Source: Chryseobacterium sp. OV279 (GTDB lineage: Bacteria; Bacteroidota; Bacteroidia; Flavobacteriales; Weeksellaceae). Taken from it: a stretch of 64,000 nucleotides of DNA. The stretch lies in contig NZ_FQUD01000001.1 of NCBI RefSeq assembly GCF_900128945.1, positions 806,001 to 870,000 on the forward strand. The letters run 5' to 3'. Position 1 is the stretch's first letter, and the number at the start of each line of letters is the position of its first letter. Below are positions 26,022 to 34,788 of the stretch, piece after piece. A program made the translations under genes and the position numbers. Under the pieces are notes generated by a model. That model was not told the origin of the DNA and did not search any database. It worked only from the letters and a program-made list of their open reading frames with translations.

Positions 26022-26378
26022 TGTTAATCTTTTTTGGTGATGAATAAAATGATTTCCCAATACGTCGAAGAAAAATCGAGAGAGTTACATTTGTTTAAAC
26101 TTTTAATTGGTCTATTGAACGGTCTACAATTTTATCGCAGATAAAATCCTCACGCCTTAAAGCATTCGAATTAGAAAAAAAACTAGCGTCCCTTTGCGCT
26201 TTTCCAACAAAAATTTTAAACAAGTGAGTTAAATACTTTAGTTTTTTAAGGTGATCAACATTGTACTCCATTAGATTTAACATGAATGATCAATAAAATT
26301 AAAATCAATCCATCAAAAAACAAGGGATAGCGTTTATAATCTAAAATTTGAATTCAAAAAAACTTTATCTTTGCTCCT
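26022..26378. repeat. Gap with dispersed repeat family 1 (copy i, 26113-26232) and lptB promoter
   Basis: About 120 bp from TCTATTGAACGG to CAAGTGAGTT aligns with 46058-46175, sharing GATAAAATCC, CGCCTTAAAGCATTCGAATT, CCTTTGCGCTT and AAATTTTAAACAAGT. It contains the hairpin ATTTTATC...GATAAAAT. The gap ends in the lptB promoter box. A minus-strand frame at 26095-26283 runs across the repeat and is not a gene. Confidence 0.75.
26366..26373 (+). promoter_or_regulatory. -7 box of lptB
   Basis: TATCTTTG ends 5 bases before the lptB ATG, so transcription should start at or within a base or two of the ATG: a candidate leaderless message. TTG at 26348-26350 is a possible -33 element with a short 15-bp spacer. 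Confidence 0.7.
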
Positions 26379-27440
26379 ATGATTTTACGAGGAGAAAACT
26401 TAATCAAAGAATACGGTCCTAAAAAAGTAGTAAAAGGCGTTTCTGTACAGGTTCAACAGGGAGAAATTGTTGGTTTGCTTGGTCCTAACGGAGCAGGAAA
26501 GACCACTTCGTTTTATATGATTGTGGGATTGGTTAAGCCTACTTCAGGGAAAATCTTTCTCGATAAGCAGGAAATTACTACAGATGCAATGTATCGCCGG
26601 GCTCAGAAAGGAATTGGTTATCTGGCACAGGAAGCTTCGATTTTCAGAAAGCTGTCTGTAGAAGAAAACATCATGGGCGTGTTACAGCTGACCAAGCTTT
26701 CAAAACGTGAGCAGCAGATCAAATGTGATGAACTGATTGAAGAATTCTCATTACAGCATGTACGTAAAAACAGAGGGGATCTTCTTTCCGGTGGAGAAAG
26801 ACGTAGAACCGAAATTGCACGATGTCTGGCTACCAGCCCGAACTTTATCCTTCTTGATGAGCCTTTCGCAGGGGTAGACCCGATTGCGGTAGAGGATATC
26901 CAGAAGATTGTAAGAAGTTTGGTAGACAAAAACATCGGGATCCTGATCACCGACCACAACGTACAGCAGACTTTAGCTATTACCAATAAAACATACATCA
27001 TGTTCGAAGGAAAGATCTTGAAAGAAGGACTTCCGGAAGATCTTGCCAATGATCCGCAGGTGAGAGAGGCTTATCTGGGTGAAAACTTTGTGTATCAGAG
27101 TATTTTAGACAAACCGAAAAAGAAAAAATATATCTATAACATCTGGGCAGGGAATTTTGATTCTAAACCACAGCTTCAGGGCTTTGTAGATGAAAACTTC
27201 GGACAGTTTGATGATCTGAGACTGATGTACGGTTTTGAGGACGCTAGTTTTGCATCACTTGCCAATTCTGAAATTGAACATATTTTCAATGAAGTGGTAG
27301 ATAAAAACGCCAATAATTCTTTCGTGTTCCAAAGAAAAGAACTGACTTCTCAGTATACTTTAGAGCAGGCGGAAGCAGAATCTAAAGCAGCCAGCAGACC
27401 GGAACTGCATTACCTTACAACCTATTTCTACGAAGGATAA
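26379..27440 (+). CDS. lptB: LPS export ABC ATPase LptB with C-terminal extension
   Basis: 353 residues. Residues 1-238 are a full LptB: Walker A GPNGAGKTT (35-43), Q-loop YLAQEASIFRKLSVEENI, signature LLSGGERRRTEIARCL, Walker B FILLDEPFAGVDP, switch His in ILITDHNVQQ, and the LptB C-terminal VREAYLGENF. It powers LPS transport to the outer membrane. About 110 more residues follow (from KPKKKKYIYNIW), beyond the usual length of about 240; they contain a lysine cluster and an acidic/aromatic segment of unknown role. lptF/lptG are not adjacent. Confidence 0.93.
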   Translation: MILRGENLIKEYGPKKVVKGVSVQVQQGEIVGLLGPNGAGKTTSFYMIVGLVKPTSGKIFLDKQEITTDAMYRRAQKGIGYLAQEASIFRKLSVEENIMGVLQLTKLSKREQQIKCDELIEEFSLQHVRKNRGDLLSGGERRRTEIARCLATSPNFILLDEPFAGVDPIAVEDIQKIVRSLVDKNIGILITDHNVQQTLAITNKTYIMFEGKILKEGLPEDLANDPQVREAYLGENFVYQSILDKPKKKKYIYNIWAGNFDSKPQLQGFVDENFGQFDDLRLMYGFEDASFASLANSEIEHIFNEVVDKNANNSFVFQRKELTSQYTLEQAEAESKAASRPELHYLTTYFYEG

Positions 27441-27445
27441 TTCGG

Positions 27446-27665
27446 GTTTGAGAGTAAGAGCGTTTGAGGGTTTGAGCGTTTCGAACTGGTTGTGAGTTGC
27501 TGGTTGCTAGTTCGTATAGATTAAGTTAATGGGATTATGGTCTGACATCTTGGTTCTTGGTTCTTGGTTCTTGAATCTACCATTCACCATTCACTTGCGT
27601 AGCAAAATTGACCATTGACATTTCTCAATCTAAAGTCTCACGTCTCGTGTCTGAAATCTAATATC
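27446..27665. repeat. Dispersed repeat family 3, copy a
   Basis: Word-like sequence (GTTGCTGGTTGCTAGTTCG, TAGATTAAGTTAAT, TCTACCATTCACC, ATTCACTTGCG, GTCTCACGTCTCGTGTCTGA, a TCTTGGT triplet) whose reverse complement is found at 40556-40760. No ORF. It fills the gap between convergent lptB and nsrR, where no hairpin terminator is visible. Confidence 0.75.
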
Positions 27666-27671
27666 TAAAAA

Positions 27672-28109
27672 TCAAACATTTTGCCGGCCCGCAAAGATAC
27701 TTTCCCAGTTATTAAAAACAATATCAGAGAGTCTGTGCTGGTTCATGCTGTCTATAAATGCCTGATAAGCGGTATCCAGAAAGAATTTCAACTGGCAGCT
27801 GAAAGGCATAAAAACACAAGGTTTGGAGTGGCAGTTGATGACGGGAGAATCATCCTGTTCCAGCAGGTGAATCAAGGTGCCGAGTCCTGTATTGAGGGCT
27901 TTGTCAGATATCACAATGCCTCCATTTTTCCCTCTTTTGGTAATGACCAGTTCTTCTTTAGATAAAAACTGAACCACCTTAATGAGATGATTGCGCAATA
28001 TATCCAACTCTCCGGACAGCTCATCCAAAGAAGATGAGGCGGTTTTTTCCTTTTTGTTGAGATAGATTAAGACACGCAGGCTGTAATCGGTAAAATGGTT
28101 CAGTTTCAT
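27672..28109 (-). CDS. nsrR: Rrf2-family repressor, NsrR-like nitric-oxide sensor
   Basis: 145 residues. The N-terminal winged helix (MKLNHFTDYSLRVLIYL, ILRNHLIKVVQFLSKEELVITKRGKNGG) is typical of Rrf2/NsrR. Three cysteines, Cys93, Cys98 and Cys105 in NCHSKPCVFMPFSC, are placed like the Fe-S ligands of NsrR. It lies 6 bp after hmp on the same strand, so repressor and target are in one operon and the repressor would control itself. The palindrome upstream of hmp has the NsrR half-site spacing. Confidence 0.9.
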   Translation of the reverse strand: MKLNHFTDYSLRVLIYLNKKEKTASSSLDELSGELDILRNHLIKVVQFLSKEELVITKRGKNGGIVISDKALNTGLGTLIHLLEQDDSPVINCHSKPCVFMPFSCQLKFFLDTAYQAFIDSMNQHRLSDIVFNNWESIFAGRQNV

Positions 28110-28115
28110 TGATAA

Positions 28116-29318
28116 TTAATTAAAATGAAGTAATTGAGGTCCAAACTCTTCAAATAAAATATTTTCCTGTGCAATTCCAAGTTTGATAAGAGAATTATAC
28201 TGCACTTTGATAAAGACTTCCGGACCACAAATATAATACTTTGCATCATCAATCAGTACCTCGTCTTTGAGTTCTGCTAAATCAATTCTTCCTTCTTTTA
28301 TAGCATTATTTTCATTGTTTGAAACCGTTTCATAAAAAATATGAGTCGTCAGCCATTCGCTGTCCTGGTTCAATAGATCGATCTGATCTTTGAAGGCGTG
28401 AACCTTTTCATTCCTGCAGCTGTGAAGCCATACCGTTGTATTTTCCTGAAGTTTGTTTTTATTGGTTTCAAGCATGCTCAGAAGCGGTGTTACCCCAATA
28501 CCACCACTGATTAAGACCAAAGGCTGATTACCGTCAACCCCTGCATGAAATACCCCTGAAGGAGCACTTACCCATATTTCATCACCGGTATTTTTCTGAT
28601 GCAGGACATTGGAAACAGCCCCTTCCGGAGCGTTTGGATGGCCCTCTTTTTTTACAGATATTCTGTAGTGTTCCGGATTAAAAGCGGAAGAAAGACTGTA
28701 CTGTCTGACCTGTTCATGGCCCAATCCCGGGATAAATAATTTCACAGAAAGATACTGTCCGGGAAGATAATCTGCGATGGAACCCTGATCTTTTGGTTTT
28801 AAATAGAAAGATTTAACTTCACTGCTTTCCTCAACAATATCCGCAATCACAAAGGTTCTCCAGCCTTTCCAACCTCCTTCTTTTTTAAGGGTAGACTGAT
28901 AAAGGTCTTCTTCAATGGAGATCATAATCTGGGCAAGTTCATTATAAGCCTGTGTCCATGCTTCTATTAATTCATCGGTGGCTGCCTCTCCCAGTACTTC
29001 TTTAATTGACGAAATTAAATGATGTCCAACGATGTCGTACTGCTCCGGGCTGATATTAAGACTTACATGTTTATTGCCAATAGACTTCAAAACATTCATA
29101 AGGACCTCCGGATTTTCAATGTGTTCCGCATAAGCAAGGACAGCTCCGGCCAAAGCATGCTGCTGTTTTCCACTGGCCTGATGGCTCATATTGAAAATGT
29201 TTTTCAGCTCAGGATGCTGCTTAAACATTCTTGCATAAAAGTGTTTCGTAAGATCTGTACCATTCGTTTTTAAAACAGGTACCGTCGATGTGACTAATTT
29301 TTTTTGATTCGAATTCAT
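28116..29318 (-). CDS. hmp: Flavohaemoglobin (nitric oxide dioxygenase)
   Basis: 400 residues in three domains. The globin domain (1-140) has Tyr28 (B10), Gln53 (E7 region) and proximal His84 in NKHVSLNISPEQYDIVGHHL. The FAD domain (about 150-260) has LPGQYLSVKL and RQYSLSSA. The NAD domain has ISGGIGVTPLLSML and a C-terminal YYICGPEVFIK and EEFGPQ. The enzyme oxidises nitric oxide to nitrate in the cytoplasm. It is the first gene of hmp-nsrR, with an operator-like palindrome in its promoter. Confidence 0.96.
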   Translation of the reverse strand: MNSNQKKLVTSTVPVLKTNGTDLTKHFYARMFKQHPELKNIFNMSHQASGKQQHALAGAVLAYAEHIENPEVLMNVLKSIGNKHVSLNISPEQYDIVGHHLISSIKEVLGEAATDELIEAWTQAYNELAQIMISIEEDLYQSTLKKEGGWKGWRTFVIADIVEESSEVKSFYLKPKDQGSIADYLPGQYLSVKLFIPGLGHEQVRQYSLSSAFNPEHYRISVKKEGHPNAPEGAVSNVLHQKNTGDEIWVSAPSGVFHAGVDGNQPLVLISGGIGVTPLLSMLETNKNKLQENTTVWLHSCRNEKVHAFKDQIDLLNQDSEWLTTHIFYETVSNNENNAIKEGRIDLAELKDEVLIDDAKYYICGPEVFIKVQYNSLIKLGIAQENILFEEFGPQLLHFN

Positions 29319-29340
29319 CTTGTTTTATTTAATAATGAGA

Positions 29341-29348
29341 CAAATCTA
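29341..29348 (-). promoter_or_regulatory. -7 box of hmp
   Basis: TAGATTTG on the minus strand, 23 bp before the hmp ATG; the operator palindrome lies just upstream, over the expected -33 region. Confidence 0.65.
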
Positions 29349-29362
29349 CAAAAAGATTTTTA

Positions 29363-29387
29363 ATTGTTGTATTTTAAATACAACAAT
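29363..29387. promoter_or_regulatory. Predicted NsrR operator
   Basis: Perfect inverted repeat: arm ATTGTTGTATTT, central T, arm AAATACAACAAT. The 11-1-11 spacing with TTT-N-AAA centre matches the architecture of known NsrR sites. It is 15-38 bp upstream of the hmp -7 box, so a bound repressor would cover the -33 element. Confidence 0.8.
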
Positions 29388-29462
29388 ATGATTTTAAACA
29401 TTTATTGGAAAAAGACAGCAAATTCTCCCAAAAAATGCATAAATTTTGATTAACGAATTCTC

Positions 29463-31271
29463 ATGGCAAAACCTTTCAACAGAACCGTCACCTTATTTGG
29501 AGTCTACAAACAGCTGGTTCCATTTATCAGACCTTACCGTTTAATGATTTACGGGACGCTGTTTCTTACTTTTTTAGGTGCACTTGCTGCACAGGTGAAC
29601 CCCCTTGTATTAAAATATACGGTGGATGAGGTGACCACGCTTACTCATCTTCCGCACCCGATGTCTGAAGGGATTCATATTCTGGTGGTGATCTCGATTA
29701 TTTTACTAGGAAAAGAATTGCTCAATATTTTCATCAATTTTGGGCAGAAGTTTTATGGTGAGAAAATAAGGATCAATGTGAGTTCTGTACTGGCCCAATC
29801 TGCTATCGACAAGATCCTTTCGTACAGAGTAGCCTATTTCAATGATGAGAATCATGAGTCCGGAAAGCTACAAATCAGGATAGACCGTGGTATTGAAAGT
29901 CTCACGAAGTTAGTCCAGAACTTCTTTATCGATATATTGCCTTTATTTTCCAATGCTATCATAGCCCTGATCATTATGTACATGCAGAATGTATATGTCG
30001 GAATGGTTTCTACGATCATTGTTCCGATCTATTTTTATATAAGCTCGCTACAGGCAAAAAAACTCGGTGGGGTACGTCGCCAGCTCAGAAATCAAAGGGA
30101 GAGAAAAACTTCCGGACTATTGAATCTGATCAATTCTATAATGGTGATCAAGAGTTTTGTCCGTGAAAAATTTGAAGGTAAAAAACAGTATGATCTTCAG
30201 ATGGAGTTGATGGAAAGTCAGATGTTCACGAGGAAAACTAACTTTATTTATGATGGTTTGAAAACATTCATCGAGCAGTTTGGAGTGGTTTTAATTATTC
30301 TTCTGACTGTTTATCTGGTGTTGGATCAGCAGATGACGATCGGAGCGATCATGCTTCACATTATGCTGTTCAATAATATTTCAGCACCAATCCGTCAGCT
30401 TCACAGAATCTATGATGATATGAATGATGCAATGATCTACGCAGAAGGCTATTTTGAGATCCTGAATGCTGATGATGAAAAAGAACAGAACGGAACCTTT
30501 GTAGAAAAGCAGATCAAAGGAAATTTCGAATTAAAAAATGTAGACTTTAGCTATCCGAACGGAACAAAAGCTCTGCACGATGTTTCGATGAAAATTGAAA
30601 ACGGGAAAACTACAGCACTCGTAGGACTGAGCGGAGCCGGAAAATCAACAGTGATCAATCTGCTCTGTAAATTCTATCTTCCAAATTCCGGAGAAATTTT
30701 GCTGGATGGAGTTGATTTAAATGAATTTGATAATACTTTTCTAAGAAATGATTTAGGTCTTGTTCTTCAGAGAAACCATATTTTCCAGGGAAGCATTGAA
30801 GACAATATCCGCTACGGCGATATGAATGCCAGTTTTGAGGAAATTCAGGAAGCTTCAAGAAAAGCATACCTGCACGATCAGATCTTGGATCTTCCGGATG
30901 GTTATCAGCATGACGCTACTCAGCTTTCAGGAGGGCAGCAGCAGAGAATTGCCATCGCCAGATTGTTCCTGAAAAACCCGCCGATTATTTTCCTTGATGA
31001 ACCAACTGCCAGTCTGGACGCTATTGCTACGGAGCAGATCAAGAATTCGCTGGATGCCATTAAAGAAGGCCGTACGGTGGTTATTATTTCCCATTCACTG
31101 TCACAGATTTTAGATTCGGATACGATTTATGTAATGAAAAAAGGAAGGGTAGTGGAAAGCGGAACTCATGATGATCTGGTTCAGCTGAACGGAACTTACC
31201 GTGAAATCTTTGATGCTTCTGCCAGAAGTTTAAATCTGGATAAACTGGTGAATTCTTTTAAAGATAATTGA
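29463..31271 (+). CDS. ABC exporter (membrane and ATPase domains fused)
   Basis: 602 residues. Six membrane spans between about 25 and 310 form a type IV exporter domain (FIRPYRLMIYGTLFLTFLGALAAQVNPLVLKYTVDEV is the first span and loop). The ATPase domain has Walker A GLSGAGKSTV, Q-loop LVLQRNHIFQGSIEDNIRYG, signature LSGGQQQRIAIARL, Walker B IIFLDEPTASLD and switch His IISHSL. The family includes MsbA-like lipid flippases and multidrug exporters; nothing in the surroundings names the substrate. It probably works as a homodimer. Confidence 0.92.
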   Translation: MAKPFNRTVTLFGVYKQLVPFIRPYRLMIYGTLFLTFLGALAAQVNPLVLKYTVDEVTTLTHLPHPMSEGIHILVVISIILLGKELLNIFINFGQKFYGEKIRINVSSVLAQSAIDKILSYRVAYFNDENHESGKLQIRIDRGIESLTKLVQNFFIDILPLFSNAIIALIIMYMQNVYVGMVSTIIVPIYFYISSLQAKKLGGVRRQLRNQRERKTSGLLNLINSIMVIKSFVREKFEGKKQYDLQMELMESQMFTRKTNFIYDGLKTFIEQFGVVLIILLTVYLVLDQQMTIGAIMLHIMLFNNISAPIRQLHRIYDDMNDAMIYAEGYFEILNADDEKEQNGTFVEKQIKGNFELKNVDFSYPNGTKALHDVSMKIENGKTTALVGLSGAGKSTVINLLCKFYLPNSGEILLDGVDLNEFDNTFLRNDLGLVLQRNHIFQGSIEDNIRYGDMNASFEEIQEASRKAYLHDQILDLPDGYQHDATQLSGGQQQRIAIARLFLKNPPIIFLDEPTASLDAIATEQIKNSLDAIKEGRTVVIISHSLSQILDSDTIYVMKKGRVVESGTHDDLVQLNGTYREIFDASARSLNLDKLVNSFKDN

Positions 31272-31295
31272 TTTTATTTTTTTGTAAGGTTTTAA

Positions 31296-31505
31296 ACGCT
31301 AGGGCGCAAGGCGTGATTAACAATGAGAATATTTTAAGGCGCAAGAAAATCAGAGATTTTCAGCTTTAGGGTGATGATTAGATTGCTTCGTCGCTGCACT
31401 CCTCGCAATGACAGCGGTATACAATTTTATCGGAGATAAAATCATTGCGCCTTAAAGCATTCGAATTTGTTAAAAAAATTGCGTCCTTGCGTGGCTCCAA
31501 CTTCA
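31296..31505. repeat. Dispersed repeat family 1, copy ii, with embedded GTCATTGCGAGG-type palindrome
   Basis: Contains ATATTTTAAGGCGCAAGAAAATC, then at 31381-31412 the inverted repeat GATTGCTTCG...CCTCGCAATGAC, then AGCGGTATACAATTTTATCG, GATAAAATC and GCGCCTTAAAGCATTCGAAT, and GCGTCCTTGCG. It corresponds to the full-length copy iii at 45963-46175 but with a different central part. The 376-bp gap has no gene. Confidence 0.8.
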
Positions 31506-31647
31506 AGTCTGATTTACTTAAACGACTTTTCTCACAATCAATTCTGCTTTATTCCAACCAAATACTATTTACAAAAGATAAATATCTAAAAGCAGGCTGA
31601 TTTATATTTTCCAGACGAAAAAAGATTGATAGATTTGCTGTATCAAT

Positions 31648-32601
31648 ATGAACGATCACTATCTTAAAAAACTGGACAGAGTAACGGCTATTCTCACACA
31701 GCTGCAGTCGAAACCGACAGTAAGGGCCCAAGACCTTGCTGCTAAATTTGATGTCAGTATCCGGACGATTTACCGTGATGTGAAAACGCTTGAGAATGCT
31801 GGGATACCTATTATAGGAGAAGCTGGCAACGGATATTCCCTGATGGATGGCTATAAACTTCCGCCCATTATGTTCACGAAAGAAGAAGTGCTGAGCTTTA
31901 TCACCGCTGAAAAACTGATGCAGAAGTTTTCCCACCAAAGTCTTGGAGATCATTATCAGACCGCGATGGAAAAAGTGCGTTCTGTGCTTCGGCATTCAGA
32001 TAAAAACCTGATTCAGAATATAGAAAAACAGATTGATGTTTTTAATTATCACACCCAGCCCGGCGGGGAACTGAAAAATGTAATTCCCACCATTCTGGAA
32101 AGTATTGCAGATAAAACACAACTGATCATTGAATATAAAACCGTTGATTCTACAGTAACCAACAGAACAGTGGAAGCGGTCGGTGTTTTCTTTGAATTCA
32201 ATTACTGGTATATTATGGCGTTCTGTACCTTGAGAAAAGATTTCAGACAGTTTAGAGTTGACAGAATTTTACAGATCCTTAAAACTCAGAATCCGTTTTC
32301 ACAGGAATACGGACAGATCAACGATTACAGAAGATATTCCAATGGGGAGAAGACAAGAGTAAGACTTTTAGTGGAGAAAAAAATAATCGGACATATCGTT
32401 AATTCAAAAAGATATTATGGGTTTATTGAAGAAACGGAGACGGAAAATGGTATTGAAATGACCTTTGATACAGAATGGATTGATGAAGGTTTTCCACGTT
32501 GGCTCATCACTTTTGCTGATTATGCGACAGTCTTGGAACCGGAATCTTTGAAAATGAAGCTCAGACATTTAACGGAAAGTATTTCAGGAAGATTAGAATA
32601 A
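31648..32601 (+). CDS. HTH/WYL-domain transcriptional regulator (YafY-like)
   Basis: 317 residues. The N-terminal DeoR-like helix-turn-helix reads RVTAILTQLQSKPTVRAQDLAAKFDVSIRTIYRDVKTLENAGIPI, followed by a helical region and a WYL domain (about 140-225: IEYKTVDSTVTNRTVEAVGVFFEFNYWYIMAFCTLRKDFRQFRVDRI) and a WCX-like C-terminus. WYL domains bind nucleic acid or small ligands. The next gene is a choloylglycine-hydrolase-family enzyme on the same strand, 186 bp on; regulation of that gene is possible but not shown. Confidence 0.92.
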   Translation: MNDHYLKKLDRVTAILTQLQSKPTVRAQDLAAKFDVSIRTIYRDVKTLENAGIPIIGEAGNGYSLMDGYKLPPIMFTKEEVLSFITAEKLMQKFSHQSLGDHYQTAMEKVRSVLRHSDKNLIQNIEKQIDVFNYHTQPGGELKNVIPTILESIADKTQLIIEYKTVDSTVTNRTVEAVGVFFEFNYWYIMAFCTLRKDFRQFRVDRILQILKTQNPFSQEYGQINDYRRYSNGEKTRVRLLVEKKIIGHIVNSKRYYGFIEETETENGIEMTFDTEWIDEGFPRWLITFADYATVLEPESLKMKLRHLTESISGRLE

Positions 32602-32787
32602 TAATAGGATGGAAGAGGAAGAAGGAGGATGGAAGTTACTATTAGTCTTGCAACTTCTGGTGGTCATATAATTTAATGAAAGAACCTTGTAAAGAATTAT
32701 AAAAAAACTTTCTGTAGCTGTTTTTTGATTTCAATAACTTCCATCTTCCAGTCTCAGACTTCCTTACTTCTAATAAATATAAAAATT

Positions 32788-33888
32788 ATGAAAACGATAT
32801 TTTTACGCGGTTTTGTACTGGCTGCACTCGTATATTCCGGGATTCTTTCTGCCTGCTCAGTGTTTTTGCTGAAAGGAAAGGATCATTGTGTCGTGGGATT
32901 TAACGAAAACTGGAAAACGATGCCGGGAATGATCGTGGTGAACAGACGCGATATTCAGAAAAGAAATATCAGCTGGGAAAACCTTAGAACCGATCATGCA
33001 AAATTTGCGAAAGAATGGACCTCTCAATACGGATCGGTAACTTTTAACCTTCTCGGATATGATTTCCCGTGTTATGGGGTGAATGAAAAGGGGCTTTTTC
33101 TGGTTGAATTATATCTTGAAGAAACATCAAAAGTATACAATCCAAAACAGGCGAATATGTTCTGGGCCCAATGGATTCAATACCAGCTGGATAATTATAA
33201 ATCGGTACAGGAAGTGGTAGATCATCTGAATGATGGACCGAATATAGACTGGTGGCCGAATGCTGCGGGAAGTCATTTTTTCCTGAGTGATGCCAAAGGA
33301 AATACCGCTACCATCGCTTTACTCAATGGAAAGTATAAAGTATTGACCGATAAAGATATGCCGATGCCACTTTTGTGTAATAATCAATATAAAAAAGATT
33401 TTGATAATGCTAAAAAGTTTGATTTCTTAGGTGGACAGGAAAAATTTGATTTTGCTAAAGAAGGAAAATGGGAAGACCGCTACAACCGGGCTTATTATAT
33501 GCTTAACAGCTATCAGTATGACAAAAAACCGGTAGGTTATGCCTGGAATATTCTGAATTCCATTCATGCCGGAGAATGGCAGACCGTGATTGATGTGAAA
33601 AACATGAATCTCTATTTCCGTTCTGATCTGAAAAAAGAAATTAAAACCATTGATATCCGTAAACTGGATTTTTCCAGAAATGCTCAGGTTAAATTTTTAG
33701 ATATTCATACGGAAAGTCTGGGGAAAGTGAATGATCAGTTTCAGGTTCTGACTATGAATAAGAATAATGAATATGTAGAGAAAGGATTTCCTATCGGATA
33801 TGATAACAAGGAATTCGGGACCTCGGAAACCTTTGTCAAGCTTAAGGAAAATATCATCCGATTTTTTAAAAATATTTTACCTGAATAA
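32788..33888 (+). CDS. Exported choloylglycine hydrolase / linear amide C-N hydrolase family protein
   Basis: 366 residues. After an export signal the mature protein would start at Cys23 (SAC|SVFLLKG), the position of the N-terminal nucleophile of bile-salt hydrolases and penicillin V acylases. Supporting segments are GFNENWKTMPGMIVVNRRD (family FGRNxD region), YPCYGVNEKGL-type strand DFPCYGVNEKGLFLVELYLEE, and NAAGSHFFLSDAKGNTATIAL. The family cleaves linear amides such as conjugated bile acids, penicillins or N-acyl-homoserine lactones. LSAC also fits a lipobox, so lipidation is an alternative use of the same cysteine. A frame open 63 bp further upstream lacks a signal; ATG 32788 is preferred. 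Confidence 0.85.
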   Translation: MKTIFLRGFVLAALVYSGILSACSVFLLKGKDHCVVGFNENWKTMPGMIVVNRRDIQKRNISWENLRTDHAKFAKEWTSQYGSVTFNLLGYDFPCYGVNEKGLFLVELYLEETSKVYNPKQANMFWAQWIQYQLDNYKSVQEVVDHLNDGPNIDWWPNAAGSHFFLSDAKGNTATIALLNGKYKVLTDKDMPMPLLCNNQYKKDFDNAKKFDFLGGQEKFDFAKEGKWEDRYNRAYYMLNSYQYDKKPVGYAWNILNSIHAGEWQTVIDVKNMNLYFRSDLKKEIKTIDIRKLDFSRNAQVKFLDIHTESLGKVNDQFQVLTMNKNNEYVEKGFPIGYDNKEFGTSETFVKLKENIIRFFKNILPE

Positions 33889-33921
33889 AAAAACTTCGGC
33901 TTCACGAATGTGAAGCCGAAG
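33887..33921 (-). terminator. Terminator of the DinB gene
   Basis: 12-bp stem CTTCGGCTTCAC / GTGAAGCCGAAG with loop GAAT. On the minus strand it is followed by seven T, so it probably serves the dinB-like gene from the right; it may also end the plus-strand gene it touches. Confidence 0.7.
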
Positions 33922-34112
33922 CTGTAGAAATTTATATCATTTGAATAAAGAAACTTTTACCTGAACTAAAAGACAAAAATCAGAAACAACAAAATCCGGT
34001 GTCTATATTTAATGAATGGATAATCTGATTGATTGGTCTGGCGATTCTGCCATTTCATCTTTTTGTCTGAATTGAATCATCAATTTTAATTTAAGCAAAG
34101 GCATTAATGATC

Positions 34113-34604
34113 CTAAAATCTCTCCCAAAAAAAAGGAGGCTCAATTCCTAACGCTCTCAGATACGTATATCCCTGACCTCTGTGGTGAATTTCATTGTCT
34201 ACGAAGTAAAGAACGTTCTGGAACACTGGAAATTCATACTGTCCAAATAAATTGAAAGTTTCCTGAAAACGCTCTTCCGTGATCTGATTGAAATATTCAT
34301 TGATCACTCCGGTCTCTTCATCCCACTTGTTTAAAAGTTCTTCTTTTGTTTTTGGGTTGAATCCTTCTTCGTTGTATGCTTCCATATTTTTATTCACGAT
34401 TCCCTTTAAAGCAGGTCCTCCGATACTGATCAGTTCTACTGCCAGTTTAGCGAAAGGTCTCATGCCGCCTACAGAAAATTCGAATAATTCTTTTTCCGGG
34501 AAAGATTCAATGACTCTTCTTGTCAGGTTTCTGTGACCCTGCCAGTGCTCTAATAATTGATCAGATGTCATAAACTGTTTTGTGGCTGTTGCTGTAGTTG
34601 TCAT
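34113..34604 (-). CDS. DinB-family protein
   Basis: 163 residues, four-helix DinB fold. EHWQGHRNLTRRVIESFPEKEL at the N-terminus, FSVGGMRPFAKLAVELI, and DNEIHHRGQGYTYLRALGIEPPFFWERF at the C-terminus supply the His residues that bind a metal in this family. DinB proteins include thiol transferases and DNA-damage-inducible proteins of unknown reaction. It is monocistronic. Confidence 0.9.
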   Translation of the reverse strand: MTTTATATKQFMTSDQLLEHWQGHRNLTRRVIESFPEKELFEFSVGGMRPFAKLAVELISIGGPALKGIVNKNMEAYNEEGFNPKTKEELLNKWDEETGVINEYFNQITEERFQETFNLFGQYEFPVFQNVLYFVDNEIHHRGQGYTYLRALGIEPPFFWERF

Positions 34605-34788
34605 AATTGTATTGTTTTAGTTTGTTCTTGTTGATACAAAGGTAAGACGGGGTTATGACAACAGTTTGTCAGCAGTGTTTTTGAAAGTGAAAAAATATTT
34701 TTTTTCTTTATTAAAATATATAGTTTGTTTTACCGTTTAGATGTAAATTGCATGAATAAATAAAATGCCACGTTATTAAAATCACGAA

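Noticed and set aside
26095..26283. 62-codon minus-strand frame before lptB
   Set aside because: It is the translation of repeat family 1, whose other copies do not keep the frame.
27446..27665. Non-coding RNA or riboswitch
   Set aside because: No conserved stem was recognised; the similarity to the copy at 40.6 kb is better explained as a dispersed repeat.
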